From Cardiocondyla obscurior (lineage: Eukaryota; Arthropoda; Insecta; Hymenoptera; Formicidae): a stretch of DNA of 64,000 nucleotides. Both the position numbers and the translations under genes were made by a program. Shown piece after piece: positions 41,001-53,921 of the stretch (position 1 is the stretch's first letter; each line of letters begins with the position of its first letter). The DNA is taken from NCBI RefSeq assembly GCF_019399895.1, contig NC_091865.1, positions 377,001-441,000 of the forward strand. Direction: 5' to 3'. The notes under the pieces were generated by a model. The model saw only the letters and a list, made by a program, of their open reading frames with translations. It was not told the origin of the DNA and did no database searches.

Positions 41001-44000
41001 ATTTTCCCGTTAGCATTTCACCGAAGCCAGAGATGTAAGTTTATACCTTTTCCGTATTTGCATTTTTAGCTTCAGTTACGCATAAAAATGCGTGAAAACA
41101 TATTGCAACTAACCATTTCCCAGCCAAGGATTCGCTCTTTTGTGTGTGCAAATACGATTTTATGAGGAAAAAGGAAATTAAATGACGTAAAGTATAATCG
41201 AAAACAAGTAGAAATCTAAAAGAAATAAATAATTAAAGTATCGTATTCACATATTAGACTGACTTCAATACTGTATAACATTTTTCTTCATTCTAAATAT
41301 CTAAGAATTTATTCAAATATTTGATTTTCACATGTTCCGTGTAAGAAAAGTTCTTCTAATCCCTACGGTAATTAGCTCTTAAAACCGCTAAGTACAGCTA
41401 ATGAAATCTTATCCGCAGTCGGGATGCTTTTCGAGTTGTTTTCGCGCGGTTCGTACTAATTGCGCCGCTGAGAACTTTTTTGCTGGATCAACAAGGTTAA
41501 ATTTCCTTTGAGAACGCATGTAACTTTCCTCGGTCTCACGCGTCGCGGCAGCGTAACGTCTTACACGCCGCCAACGGGGAAAAAAGCTTATCCGAGACTA
41601 CCGCTCGGCGATATTTTATACTCGCTGTTTTGTACTCTAAGCAGGTCTGCACGCCTTAAAGCCAGTAGCTCGTAACGGATTACGACGTGTCGCGATTTAA
41701 CGCTCTCCAAGCCTTTGTTTCCCACTAGAGGTCCATCCACCATATCCGTGACCGGACTCGAGGAAGTTCGCCTGATTTTCAATCTTTCGTCACGTGGAAA
41801 GATCGATGCAAGCCAATTGTCCCGGTAGCTTCTTCGCGAAGCTTTTTTGCGAACATATTGCGATGCACTCGAGGCATTTAAATTGATTATAGGACGCAAT
41901 TTCCTCTTCCGCGAAGCAGCGCGACGAGCGACGGCGAACGGCGGATCTATCATCCGAGTAAGGACCAAAACTTTAGCTCTTACTTAGCCGCGAATTCCTT
42001 GTGATGGATTATTCTCGACGTCGTTTATATTTTCTACTTGAAATAAATTACCCTGGAAATTCTCACGGAAAATCTCTTAATTGAGGAATGCGGTTTAACG
42101 GGGAGATCAACTTAGAAATTTGATTGAAAAAGAGAATTATCGTGGAGTATATATTTCGCGACTTGCATAATTTTTAATATTCACGGGGAAAGTAGTTAAA
42201 TCAACAGCTTTCAAAGAACACGAGATGTTTTAACCGTGAGCCCATACATTAAATATCCAATAATAATGAAAATCGATAGTTAATCATCTATGGATAATAT
42301 TATTCCGCGTATTAATTTTTTATTTTTTTTTAATTTTTTTACGTATCGCTGCAGAGAGAATTATTTTTGCATAAAAGTCTTATTGCTACGTCACAGATAA
42401 GAAAAATAATAACATATAAGTATGTTTGCAATTGGCAGAGATAAGATTCGCATTCATTTGTAAAAGTAAAACTATCTGATTCCGCATAAGATAATACGGA
42501 TACTGATACGACGTATCGCGTATTCGACTTAATAGAATTTTTACGTAGATTTGCTTTTCCGTTTCACGAGACAACACAATTTTCCAGCGAAAAATAAAGT
42601 ACGTCTCTTATTGGCAGAAATGCCGAAGAAAATGTCATTCTGTATTACAATGTTACGTGGGTTGAGCGTTTTTAAATAGAATTTACGTAAAGGTCAACGT
42701 GTTTTCGAAATAGTTTTTATTTTACAATCGATATAACATAATTTAGACTAATACAATATTTTTTTTTTTTTTTTTTTCTTTCGAAAGTGATTTATACATA
42801 GATAATTGTTCTGAAAGGGAAAATCAATTGACGTTAATACATCGTGCACTTAAGAGAACTTAGCCGTTAAAGCTGCTCAATAAAACTTTGCCGGAGATTT
42901 TCGGTAATAGTTTTTGCGCTACAGCAATTCGTAACGCGATCTTGGGATAAAACGTGGGTTTATGTGAGGCACGTAAGTAGGTCGGCATCTTCCCTACGAC
43001 TCCAAGCTCAATTTTTAATGACCGATCGATAAATTAGGGGACTTAATGTTGGTCATTTCAAAGGAATTTTCCATCGCACGGATTACGAAGGCGTGTCCGA
43101 TACACAGGTATGATTAAAGCCGGTAAACTCGTGGAAAGAAAGCGTTTTACTTCCGGGCAGAAATTGCGCGATATTGCCGCGATACGAGGAGGAACAGAAC
43201 GCGGTGAAGAACAAGTTATTAAACGATCTCGACGACACGATGGCTCTAGAACTCATAAAGCAAGGATTTTGCTTTGACGTCATGCACCAATGCCAGGTCG
43301 CCTTTATCAAGATAATTCTCGCGGTGGCAACGTGAACACAATTCCACAATTCCGCGTTTTAATGCGTTATTCGTTTATTATCTGATTAATAAAATTAATT
43401 AAAAAAAAAGAAGCTCATTAGACATATTTTATAATTAGTCACGTTTACATAAAAAATTAATCGTAAAATTAAAATTATTTTTCTTACAAAAAAAAAAGTA
43501 ATGAAATCTAGCGTCACAAAAGGCACAACTGAATAGAGATTTCAAGCAGAAACAATAGTTGATGGAAGATAATGCATCAAATAAATTAAAAAGGGAATGA
43601 TCTCGACCTCGGAGAGAAGCATCTCATAATCGTCTCTTTAAAAAGCCCCTCCCGTGAAAGATCAAAGTTCGCTTTCAGGTAATATCTACCACGAATGCGC
43701 GAGACATTTTTACAAAATTTGTTGTTTTTCACGGTACCATTTAAATATTTTACGCCGTCATTGCGCCAAGCTTGACCGTAAATTCGGTCCTGTCTACAAA
43801 TAAGCGTTTCTTATTTTTTTACGAATAACGTCTCGGAGTAGTCCCAGAGTTCAGAGTTTCTTTTCGAGAAACTGAGATCGTAAAGTCCGATGCGTTTATC
43901 GGATACCGGGTGGGATATTGTTTCTTTACGATCGAAATCGTAAACCGTGCCGCAGCTTACATGCGCGGCTTGGTAATTTCATTTGACACGCGGCACGAAA

Positions 44001-44235
44001 CCGCGTATATCTATATCTGCAACTCTCGATCGGTCTTATTAAATTCACAATCTCAGTGGTTTAATCCAAAACTCGGATCTGAGGTATAGATCAGAGAGCG
44101 AGAAAAATCAACGGCAAATCTAACGCTAGCAGCCGCGGGCATGACTGTCGTTTCGGTCCCAATCCTTTCGGTGGTACGATCTCTGGAGGTTGAAAAGCTC
44201 GTAGTATACACAAATGCACGCCTCACCGCGACGCT

Positions 44236-44469
44236 CACCTTTTTATTATTCCATGGCGTGTGAGACGAAGCTCGCGTAGGGCGTGTCGCGCCATTTGCAT
44301 TCTCATTACCATCGGCGGTTCTTATTTAAATAGGTGAACAACTGCAAAGCACTCCGGTAGTCGGAGAGCTCGTTAGGCGACCCCTCCTACCCAAGTAGGT
44401 GAGAGAAGGTGGGTGACCGTATGCACAGGTACATCCATTGCACCCTGTGCTCTCCCGGCGCGCTCACCT
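44236..44469. promoter_or_regulatory. Cluster of AGGTG/CACCT sites, candidate enhancer
   Basis: Five AGGTG or CACCT pentamers lie at 44236, 44332, 44397, 44407 and 44465, with a CAGGTAC at 44425-44431 among them. About 0.5 would be expected by chance in this length. Such motifs bind ZEB/zfh-1 and Snail-type zinc fingers, and CAGGTA resembles the early-embryo Zelda site. Regulatory function is inferred from motif density alone. Confidence 0.25.
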
Positions 44470-46138
44470 TCACCCTTCGCAAGCCATGCTACTTTTCAAC
44501 CCCGCTTTTTAAAACACGTCTAGCAAAGAAAGGAAAAAAAAAAGAGAAAAGATGAAGGAGAGAGAAAGAGAGCGCCGGATGACTGTAATTTCGCGCGAGG
44601 ACGCGAATCCTCCTGGAATTTTCTCTGACCTCGCGCAACGCGGAGGACAGGGGAAAAGGTATGGGAGAATCTTTTAAATTCAACGCGGTACGCTTCATTA
44701 GTGGCTGCGGTTTGCTCGGCGGCCGCAACGATTTAATCCGAGCTTGCGCGCGGCGTCAAGCCGCGCCGCCATCCCGAGGAAATTCAATTTCGCTACGGCG
44801 GTAATGGACCAGAACGTTTCCGACCAGAGAGTCAGGCCGACTCTCGGAAACGCCGATCGACTCTCGGCGTATCGCGCCGAAAGCAGAATCCGTTCGAACG
44901 TAACGCGGGTTCCGGGTGGCGCGGCCGTTCGCTTCTAAACGCTCACGGCGTTCGATGGTTAATCGCGCGCGAGTACGACATGAACGACAAACGACATCGA
45001 CAGAAATGTCTAGCCGGCATATGTACTTTGAAAATTTTTTCGTAGAAAAGAGCATCGGACACGCAAGCGAAACGTCAAGTACTTGAACTTTTTTTTTAAG
45101 TCAGGAACCTTTACATTTGAATCGAGAAAATTTTTTTTTCAAGGGATATTGTATCATTTAATAATGATAGTAATAAATTAATTTTATTAAGAGTTAGATC
45201 GGCAATCTGTGAATATTTTATAACGTGTACTTTTTAATTTATTTAATCTTTATTTTAATTTACTTTCTTACGTTCATATTTCTCGCTTTAAATTTAACTG
45301 TCCTAAATATAATTATCAATATTTAATTTATGACAGACTCAATATAATGAAGGAAATCAAATATCAAATAATCATGTTTAAACTAATATCAATTGCGATG
45401 TATTTAACCTTCATAAACTGAATTTTCGTGTGCGAAAATTACATGTCTTTATGAATTTAATATAAACGTTTGTGAAATGTAACAAAAATACAGGAAATTG
45501 GATTGCACATTTCGAAGATTTTGTTTGAAATTGATAAAGTTGCAATAAAAAGCTAGCAAAAATTTTCACTATATTATATTGACAAAAATATTTTCGATGT
45601 ATGGCGCGGAAGGGAAGTGATTGCATTCGTTTCTAGATTTACAAGCCTGCCGAATGCCATGGCATTACGTAACGGTATGCAAATATTGCGCCAAGTCCTT
45701 CGGGAGTAAAACATCGAGTACACGGAAGATTTCTCGGTTCGGAAACAAGAGCAACGAGTGAAGCTTCCGGAAGTTACAGCGCGGAACAACTTTCATGCCT
45801 GCAAACGACAAAGTTCGGCCTTACGATTCGATCCAATATATTACAAAGATATGCGTACTTCTTGAAATTTATAATGGTATATAAGCTCACCTACTTCCGA
45901 AGCAGTGGCAACAAGCATTTCATTTCGTGCTTTTCTTATCTCTTGCTTACATAAATTAAGGATTCATGTAACGTATGACTAAATTTCAGTCTATTTCTGC
46001 TCAACAAAACTGAACCATTTTTATCAACTAAAATCGAGCATATACTTTACTTTTATATGTACATGTGTTTACAGATTATCATAATTTTATTTCTTTTTTT
46101 TTTTGCTTACCGTTGTTCTTTTTATATTATAAAATATG

Positions 46139-46155
46139 TATATATATATATATAT
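46139..46155. repeat. (TA)n microsatellite
   Basis: About eight TA units lie in AT-rich DNA upstream of atk. Confidence 0.85.
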
Positions 46156-47534
46156 TTCCTTTTTTACTAGAACTACATACAGATTAATATAATCCAACCG
46201 TGTAATTTAAACTACATAATTAGCTTGTTACCTAATTAGGATAAAATTTAATTAACTGCCTTAATTCCAGAAGAAATAATGATTCGCGTATCTCTCGTGG
46301 AAAGCAAATAAATTAATGAGAATGCGAACGAGAGATTGTCTGAAACGGTCACTCTGGGATATGGAATTTTTCGGGGAGGACGGGGGGTTGTAAAGGAGGA
46401 GGAAAGGGGCCTAAGCAGAAACTGCGATAAGCGCGAGCGGATTAAAAAATAAAATCCCCTGGCGTAGGAGTCGCGAGGGCATATTGATTTTTCTACTCCG
46501 GCGCTGCAGCCAATGACCTAACGTTACCCCCGGCTGCAAGCACAGCCCTAACAAAGTTATCCGAAGAATGACGTGCCGTACACGATGTAGCACGACGGAA
46601 ATCGACGCCCATTTACCACTTCGTATTCTCGATCGTGTCGCCACACGTGACCCCCAAACCACCCCGCGTCGCGACCCCGGACACCGTCTTAAGACACCAT
46701 CTGGCAACCACCCAATCCGGTCATATTTTTCCGATCGTAACGGGTCACGCGGGTATGTGACAGCATCCCCGAGCCACGGTGATTTACCGCGGGCATTAAA
46801 TTACGACCGTCGGTCGGCTGATCTTCGGGATCGGTATCTTTCGAACGAGATACCGGGACCAGAAGTCCAGTGACCAACGACACTCGGTTGACTTTTTTTT
46901 TTTCTTTGCCCTTCTCTCTTTTATATATATTTTTTTAAAGACGTTACCCGTCGGCTTTCTAGTCCCGCGGGATTCAACCTTGTTCCGTTGAAAATGGAGG
47001 TTCGTCTGGGAAGTATATATGCGCACACGTTTCGTGGTTCGTCGAAAACAGGATACCCATATTTTTCTTGCAGACGATTCGAACCATAGGCGATGTAAGT
47101 TTTCTGAGAAGAAAACACGCGAAACGTAAGATTCGTAATATTTCGATATAGCAATATAATATTTTTAAAAAAAGGAAAAAAGAGAAGTTTTTAAAAAATT
47201 GTTTGGCGATTAAAAAAAAAAGACTGCTGCAATTATTTTTATGTAAACGGTATATCGACATTAAATTCGATTTAATTTAAAACTGAAGTCTCGTTTACGT
47301 CGACGAAGTAATCAAATAAAAATGATGCCGTTCAATCTGTATGGCGTTTCTATCCACTTTTAAACGTTTATCTCGGAGGATCTTATATTTGAACGGCGTA
47401 TTCAACCATATATTCGCGAAGACGATAGCGAGCCCCGTCTCGTGTTCACGTCCAATTTCATTCCAACGATGTTTCTCATTGTTCGCAGAACCCGCGTGCG
47501 GCGGTGAGAAATCCGAGTGTCGGAGCGAGAAACG

Positions 47535-47570
47535 ATGTCGGGACGAGCCAGGAACGAAGCGGTGCGATAA
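47535..47570 (+). other. Upstream ORF in the atk leader
   Basis: An 11-codon reading frame (MSGRARNEAVR, stop TAA) ends 7 nt before the proposed atk start ATG at 47578, in a different frame. If the leader begins after the acceptor at 47487-47488, this is the first ATG a scanning ribosome would meet, and it could lower atk translation. The ORF is seen; any effect is inferred. Confidence 0.4.
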
Positions 47571-47577
47571 TAATAAT

Positions 47578-50500
47578 ATGTGGACGACGTGGCCACGGAC
47601 TAGACGAAAGTGGCGACAACCGTCGACCCCGTCGGGCAGAGAACGTGACAATCGGTGGAACCGCCGTCGGGACGGCTTCCGCATCATCTACTCGGTAATC
47701 CTGGCGGCCTGCATGGCGACGCAGGAAACGAGGGGTGCCAAGTGTCCGCCACCGGATACAATACCCGGCTGCCCGTGTTACAACTTCGAGAACGGCGGTC
47801 TGTTCCTGGAGTGCGCAGGTGCCACCGAGGAGTCCCTCAGGAACGCTTTGTCCGGCGTGATACATGCCGCTGGCGAGGAAGGTAAACCATCCATGATACA
47901 ACGCGCAAAAAGCGGAGATCAGCGGCGAACACGTATTCCACTCGCATACATAAGTAGAAACAGCTCCTGTACGTCCGTAAAACGGTAACATCATACTAGC
48001 AGGAACAGCTGGCGTAATATAAGAGAAAAAAAAAACGAAAAGAAAGCTCGCGAGACTATTTCGGTATTTGCGCAAATAATTAATAAGTTATATACCTTTT
48101 TAGATTCTCGGGTTTATCTTTTTTAGCTTTCAGCCTTTTAAATATTAAGCGGCTTATCACACAAACTCTGAAATACTTTAACAGGATTTAATCCTCGTTA
48201 CTACTAGTTTTTTTTTTATTTTTATTTAAAGAAAAAAAAAATTAAATTATTGCAAAAAATACTTTTAATTAAATTAAAGAATATTAATTTATTTAAGAGT
48301 TCAATTTACTTCGATAAAAATTTAAAAAAAATTGATCTTCGCGTTTTGTAATTTTAACTTACGAATCATGTAATCAGCGACTCTGAACGAAATAATTCGC
48401 GATTGTTTCAGAAGCGCTCGTTCAATCATTAAGCGTATACGAAATGGATCGGAAAGTAGAGGAACTTCGATCCGCCGCTTTCCCGGCGGGTTCGCAAATT
48501 AGGCATCTGCAAATATCTCATTCTGCGATACGTGAAATAAGCGAGGATGCTTTTACGCGACTCAGTAAAAGCATGGAATCCTTGGCACTCGTATCCGGTC
48601 GACTACCTCACGTACCTCAAAAGGCTATAGCCTCACTGAGCCTACTCAAAGCGCTGGACCTGGAGGCAAACCTGGTTTACGAACTGCCTAGCTTCAGTTT
48701 CTTCGGGCTCGCGTTAATTAAACTGAACCTGAAGAGTAATCAAATAATGAAAATTTCGGAGTACGCCTTTGCTGGGCTCGAGGGCACTTTAAAGGAGCTG
48801 GATTTGGCGGAAAACAAGATCAGAGTATTCCCCATGACATCCTTAAGAAGATTAGAACATCTCACGTCCTTGAGACTTGCTTGGAACGAGATATCCCAGC
48901 TCCCCGAGGACGGCTATTCCAGACTGGACGCTTTAAACTTCCTCGATCTTAGCAGCAACAATTTCAAGGACATTCCGCTCAATTGTTTTCGCTGCTGTCC
49001 GTCCCTAAAGACCCTCTCGCTTTATTACAACGCGGTCGAGTCGGTTGACAAGGATGCTTTTATATCGTTGATTGATCTCGAATCGATAGACCTTAGCCAC
49101 AACAAGATCGTCTTTCTTGACGTGGCCACCTTCCGTGCCAATCAAAAACTCCGGTCGATCGATCTCAGCCACAATCACATACACTATATCCGAGGCGTAT
49201 TTTCGAGGCTGCCCGAATTGAAGGAGCTTTTCCTCGCGGAGAATAACATTCTTGAAATACCGGCGGAAACGTTTGCCGGTAGCACGAGTCTCTCGGTCGT
49301 GTATCTCCAGCAAAACGCCATCAGAAGGATCGATGGCCGTGGCCTCGCGACGCTCAGTCAATTAGCGCAGTTACATCTCAGCGGAAATTATATTCAGAGC
49401 GTACCGCGTGACTTTCTCGATCACTGCGAAAATCTCTCGACCCTGTCGCTAGACGGTAATAATATTCGCGAGCTCGAAGAGGGCACATTCGCCAAGGCGA
49501 AGCAGCTCCGCGAACTTCGGCTTCAGGATAATCAAATTACCGAAGTGAAACGCGGCGTTTTTGCGCCGCTGCCGTCACTCCTTGAACTACATTTGCAAAA
49601 TAACGTTATCACGGATATGGAAACTGGCGCATTGAAATCTTTACACAACCTGCAGCACGTAAATCTGCAGGGTAATCTTCTGGCCGTGCTCGGTGACGTG
49701 TTTCAAGTGTCGAACGACATCAGCCAAAGCGAAAACAGCGGTAGCTCCTTGGTCTCCATTCAATTAGATAACAATGGCCTCGGCGTTTTACACAATGACT
49801 CATTAAGAGGCCAGGCCTCGGTCAGAATCATGTGGCTCGGACATAATAGGCTGACTCGTCTTCAAGCTCCATTGTTCCGCGACCTGTTGCTGGTCGAACG
49901 TCTGTATCTCACGAATAATTCCATCTCGCGGATAGAAGACACCGCCTTCAAACCGATGCAGGCTCTTAAATTCCTGGAGCTTAGTATGAACCGGCTGAGC
50001 CACGTAACCGTGAAGACCTTCTCGGAGCTCCACGAACTAGAAGAACTTTATTTGCAAGATAACGGTTTACGCCGTTTGGATCCTTACGCCTTGACGGCTC
50101 TTAAAAGACTGCGCATTCTCGATCTGGCCAACAATCATTTGAACGTGCTACATGATAAGATCTTTCAAGAAGGGCTGCCGATTAGAACGCTCAACTTGAA
50201 AAACTGCACCGTCAGCGTGATCGAGAACGGTGCCTTCCGCGGATTAAACAATCTTTATGAGTTAAATCTCGAGCACAATCATTTCACTGCCACGGCGTTG
50301 GACCGCCTAGATATACCGGGATTAAGAATTTTAAAAATATCGTACAACAATTTTAGTCAGGTTAACGCTTTCTCTTTGGAAGGCCTGCCGTCTCTTCAAC
50401 ATCTCGCGATGGATTCGTCTCAAATCTACAGGATGCCAGCCGAGATATTCTCGAAGAATAAAAATCTCGGAAAATTATTGCTCAGTTACAATTTACTCAG

Positions 50501-53500
50501 GGTATTGCCGGCGACATTGTTTCTCGGTCTTGAGGTCCTCAGGGAAGTAAAACTCGACGGCAACAAGTTTCAAGATATCCCGTACGATGTGTTCGCGAAC
50601 GCCTCCACGGTGGAAGTCCTCTCTCTGGCCAACAACATGCTTCACCACGTGGACATGTCGCGACTGAACGGATTGACCAACCTACGAGAGCTCGATTTAC
50701 GTGGAAATTACATCATGTCTCTTACGGGCTTCGCCTTCGTCAATTTCTCCCGCCTGATAGCCGTGGATTTGAGCCATAATCATTTAACTGCTCTCCCGGC
50801 GAATTTCTTCGCTCGCTCGAATATGCTGCGGAAGATCGAACTCGCGGCTAATAAATTCCGGCAAATACCCGCCGTCGCGCTCACGGCGCAAAATATTCCC
50901 GGCCTAGTGTGGTTGAACGTCACAGCTAATCCCCTCGCGAGAATACACGAAATTAGTTCGGAGGCAAAGTATCCGGCTCTTCAAGAAATTCATATCTCCG
51001 GGACGAACTTAACGATAGTTACCAGCCAAGACTTTGAGGCATTTCCCGCATTGATGCATCTTTTTATGGGCAGCAATATGATCTCCAGAGTATCGCCCAG
51101 TGCATTTCGCAGCCTCTCGAATTTACTCACGCTCGATCTCAGTGTCAATGAATTAGAGCTACTGCCACAGGAAAGACTGAAGGGACTGGAGCACCTCAGA
51201 CTGCTGAATCTCACGCACAACCGCTTGAAAGAGCTCGAGGACTTCCCGCCTGACCTTAAAGCTTTGCAGGTGCTTGATCTCTCGTACAATCAGATAAGCG
51301 GAGTGGGTAAGGGCACGTTCCAGCATTTGGAGAATTTAGCGGAACTCCACCTCTACGGCAATTGGATATCGTCGATCTCACCGGACGCGTTCAAGCCGCT
51401 AAAAAAGCTCAGGATTTTAGATCTAAGTAAGAACTACTTAGCGAATTTACCGCTAAATGCCTTCCGACCACTTGAAACGCAAATACGGAGTTTACGAGCC
51501 GAGGGTAAGTACGATTTATTACTTTATTTGTACGTCTCGATTTTTATTCCATTTATTACGTTTACGAAAAGCTTCCGCTTGCAATTTGTAAAATATAAAT
51601 GAAAATAATTGCATTTAAAAAATGCGCCACAACGTCATTATTAATATTAATTATTATTAAATGAGATCAATCGTTATTGCATGGCGGGTTCGGCTTTTTA
51701 ATTTTAATTTATTTATTTGCGAGAATAAATCGTTTCCTGCATTTATACGTTTAAAGTATTTATACATTTCGAGATTATTATTCGGCCGTTTATTACAAGT
51801 TAGCACGGACAAAGAAAAAATTCTCTTATGTTCAACGATACTGCCTGCACGTATAAGCACACGTGACGTTATTCACACGGATCGTATCGCGTTATGTTCG
51901 ACAATAGCAATCTCAGCCGGTGAGATGATTGGTCGCATGCAAAACTCACCGTCGGCGTATCTTCGCATGCGAGCGAATTCGACTCAGTTGAAAATAGCCC
52001 CGCCGGGTAGTTACACTCGGAACTCCTCGACGTCGAGTGAACGATATGAACACAGAGCACACAATCGCGAGCAACGTTACAAAACATCACGGTGCTATTC
52101 AAAACGGGAAACTGCTACAGCGCCATGGTAATTCAGATTGCCGTAAACGTCTCGCTGCTTACGGGAAAATCCAAGCATTTTGAGTTTTCGTTTCTTGCGA
52201 AATTTTCGTAACGATCGCGACGTTGTGGCGCGCGATAATAATTTCATAAAAAATGGGAAAAAAAAATGGCAAAACGCCTATGAACGTCGGGACTAAACTC
52301 TCTCATAAGATAATCACAGGCATTAAAAAATCCGCGCAGAAAACCCGCTGCACTGCGACTGCGAGTCTCAGGAGCTTTGGGAATGGTTGCGCGACCATCA
52401 GAAGTTGGTCGGCGGTAGAATGAGTCGGGCTCGTGGGACTGGACTAAGGATAAACGACGTGGACAGCGGTCTGCTGAGGTGCGAGCAGCCGCCGGAACTG
52501 CGCGGACTGGTCTTCCTGGATCTGGACCCGCGTGCTTTCTGCACCGCGCCTCTGATCCTGAAACTGGCGATTCAGGACATTCAGTCCTTTTCCGTCCTGG
52601 TCTCGTGGCAGAGCAGGAATCATTCTGGTCTGCGCGGCTACCAGGTGGCTTATCACGCCCTGGATAATGTCGACGAGGTACCAAAAAAAAAAAAAAAAAA
52701 TATATAGGCAATCTAAATCTGTAGCGCACGCGGCGACGTCACCGCTAAAAAGCGAGCACGCATACAACGCGGAGTATAAATCGAACGGGTGGAGCAGATA
52801 AAATGTAAAGTGTAAACGACCTTTGATTTAATCGATATAGGCGAGGACCTTGCTGCCTACCTCTCTTTCTCTCGTCGAGGCTGTAGCTCATCCTTTGCAA
52901 AAACGTGTCGTCACATCCGACACCGTTCTCGCTGATCGATCGGCGCGAAGCATGTAAAAAAGAGGCGCGACGTTTCGCCCGGATTAAGTATTTTCGCCAC
53001 TCCGAAAGAGACCGAATTTACTCGTTTTTAGTAATTGCTAGATAATGACGGTATGCTTGCAATCGCTGCGCGCTCATTATTTCCGCGAGGATAAATTTTT
53101 GTCACGTTATTTCAGCCACGGTGAAAAATATATTCTTTATAATAATTGAAAAAAAATGTTTCCTTTATAGAAAATTTTAATTTTCTGTTCTTAAATAATT
53201 CAAATTAATATTACAATATATTTTAAGTATGTTTGTTCACAGATTTTTTTTTTTTTTTTTTTTTAATAAAATACTTAAAATACATGCCACATATTTCTAA
53301 ATATATTTGGAGATTCCAATAACGTAGCATCACTTTGATCGATCTGAATTTCAGGTACGTGCCAAAATACTCGAGCCGAATTCGCGCTTGGTAAAACTGT
53401 CGAAGCTGTCGCCGAGTACTCGCTACCTGATCTGTGTATTTGGTCTCGGTAATTGGATGATGCCACGAACGGAGGACAGCCCGACGGAGCAGCTGAATTT

Positions 53501-53921
53501 TACGCAGGTCGAGATACTCGCGTCCACGCCGAGCTCGCAGATGACGGATTCCTCGACCAGTCGTTGCACCGAGGTGAAGACTTTGAACGCCCCGGACGCG
53601 GTAATCAGCAGCGATGGCTCGGCCATGGGCGACGTCGGTAGTGTCAGCAGCTTTTTGACTAGGCGGCTGGGCTTGATAGTCGGTTGCTGCATGGGCTTCG
53701 TCGTCTTCCTCCTCCTGGTGTCGATCTTAGGTTACCTGAAAGTAAAGAAGCAGCGGGAAGCGGTCAAGAGGGAGCAACAGCCGATACCACCGGAGTACAT
53801 ATCGTATAGGCACTTTAGCATACAAAGCGGTGAAGCCGGTCATACCGCCACAAAACAGATCAGCCAAGACAGCCAGCACTCGAATTATGTTAACAACACC
53901 ACCACGACGTTGAATGTATGA
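47578..53921 (+). CDS. atk: Artichoke orthologue, LRR transmembrane protein
   Basis: Coding exons are 47578-47881, 48412-51504, 52340-52677 and 53355-53921. All introns are GT-AG and all joins keep frame, giving 1433 aa. Residues 34-46 are a hydrophobic signal core after a long arginine-rich n-region. A cysteine cap follows (C56, C65, C67, C79; motif IPGCPCYNF), then about 41 LRRs of 23-25 residues. An LRR C-terminal cap starts at 1133 (NPLHCDCE) and ends near C1200, followed by a fibronectin-III-like segment (about 1202-1290), one transmembrane helix (1350-1373) and a 60-residue tail with PPEYISYRHFSI. The N-cap, the LRRCT and the segment AIQDIQSF with VSWQSR match Drosophila Artichoke as I know it, which is an LRR protein needed for normal sensory cilia and larval movement. 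Chaoptin, also about 41 LRRs, is less likely because it is GPI-anchored and lacks this C-terminal region. A likely 5'UTR acceptor lies at 47487-47488. The frame is open upstream to an ATG at 47341, but that extension is not signal-like. Confidence 0.94.
53244..53264. repeat. 21-T run in the last atk intron
   Basis: An uninterrupted T tract lies about 90 bp before the last atk acceptor. It is too far away to be the pyrimidine tract itself, and its length is likely to vary between individuals. Confidence 0.9.

Larger units (their letters stand above)
38031..47486. other. Gene-poor stretch upstream of atk
   Basis: Mostly AT-rich with CpG-rich patches at about 41.5-42.0, 44.2-45.0 and 46.4-46.9 kb. 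The last of these, within about 1 kb of the atk coding start, is the best location for the atk promoter, though no core motif is decisive. Short frames on both strands in the patches have no recognisable domains. Confidence 0.45.

Noticed and set aside
41588..41968. 126-codon minus-strand frame
   Set aside because: No recognisable domain and no splice context; composition is like the other CpG-rich chance frames.
47341..47577. Upstream in-frame ATG extending Artichoke by 79 residues
   Set aside because: The added peptide is not signal-like, would bury the signal core deep in the chain, and crosses a plausible splice acceptor at 47487-47488, so it is probably partly intron.
49005..49361. 118-codon frame antisense to the LRR exon
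   Set aside because: It is a mirror of the coding strand. The plus strand there codes for clear LRRs.
51505..51602. Continuation of the big LRR frame past 51504
   Set aside because: A strong GTAAGT donor lies at 51505, and joining to 52340 restores the LRR C-terminal cap. The continuation is intron sequence.
52244..52729. 161-codon frame on the minus strand
   Set aside because: It overlaps atk exon 3, and its low-complexity, arginine- and proline-rich product has no domain.
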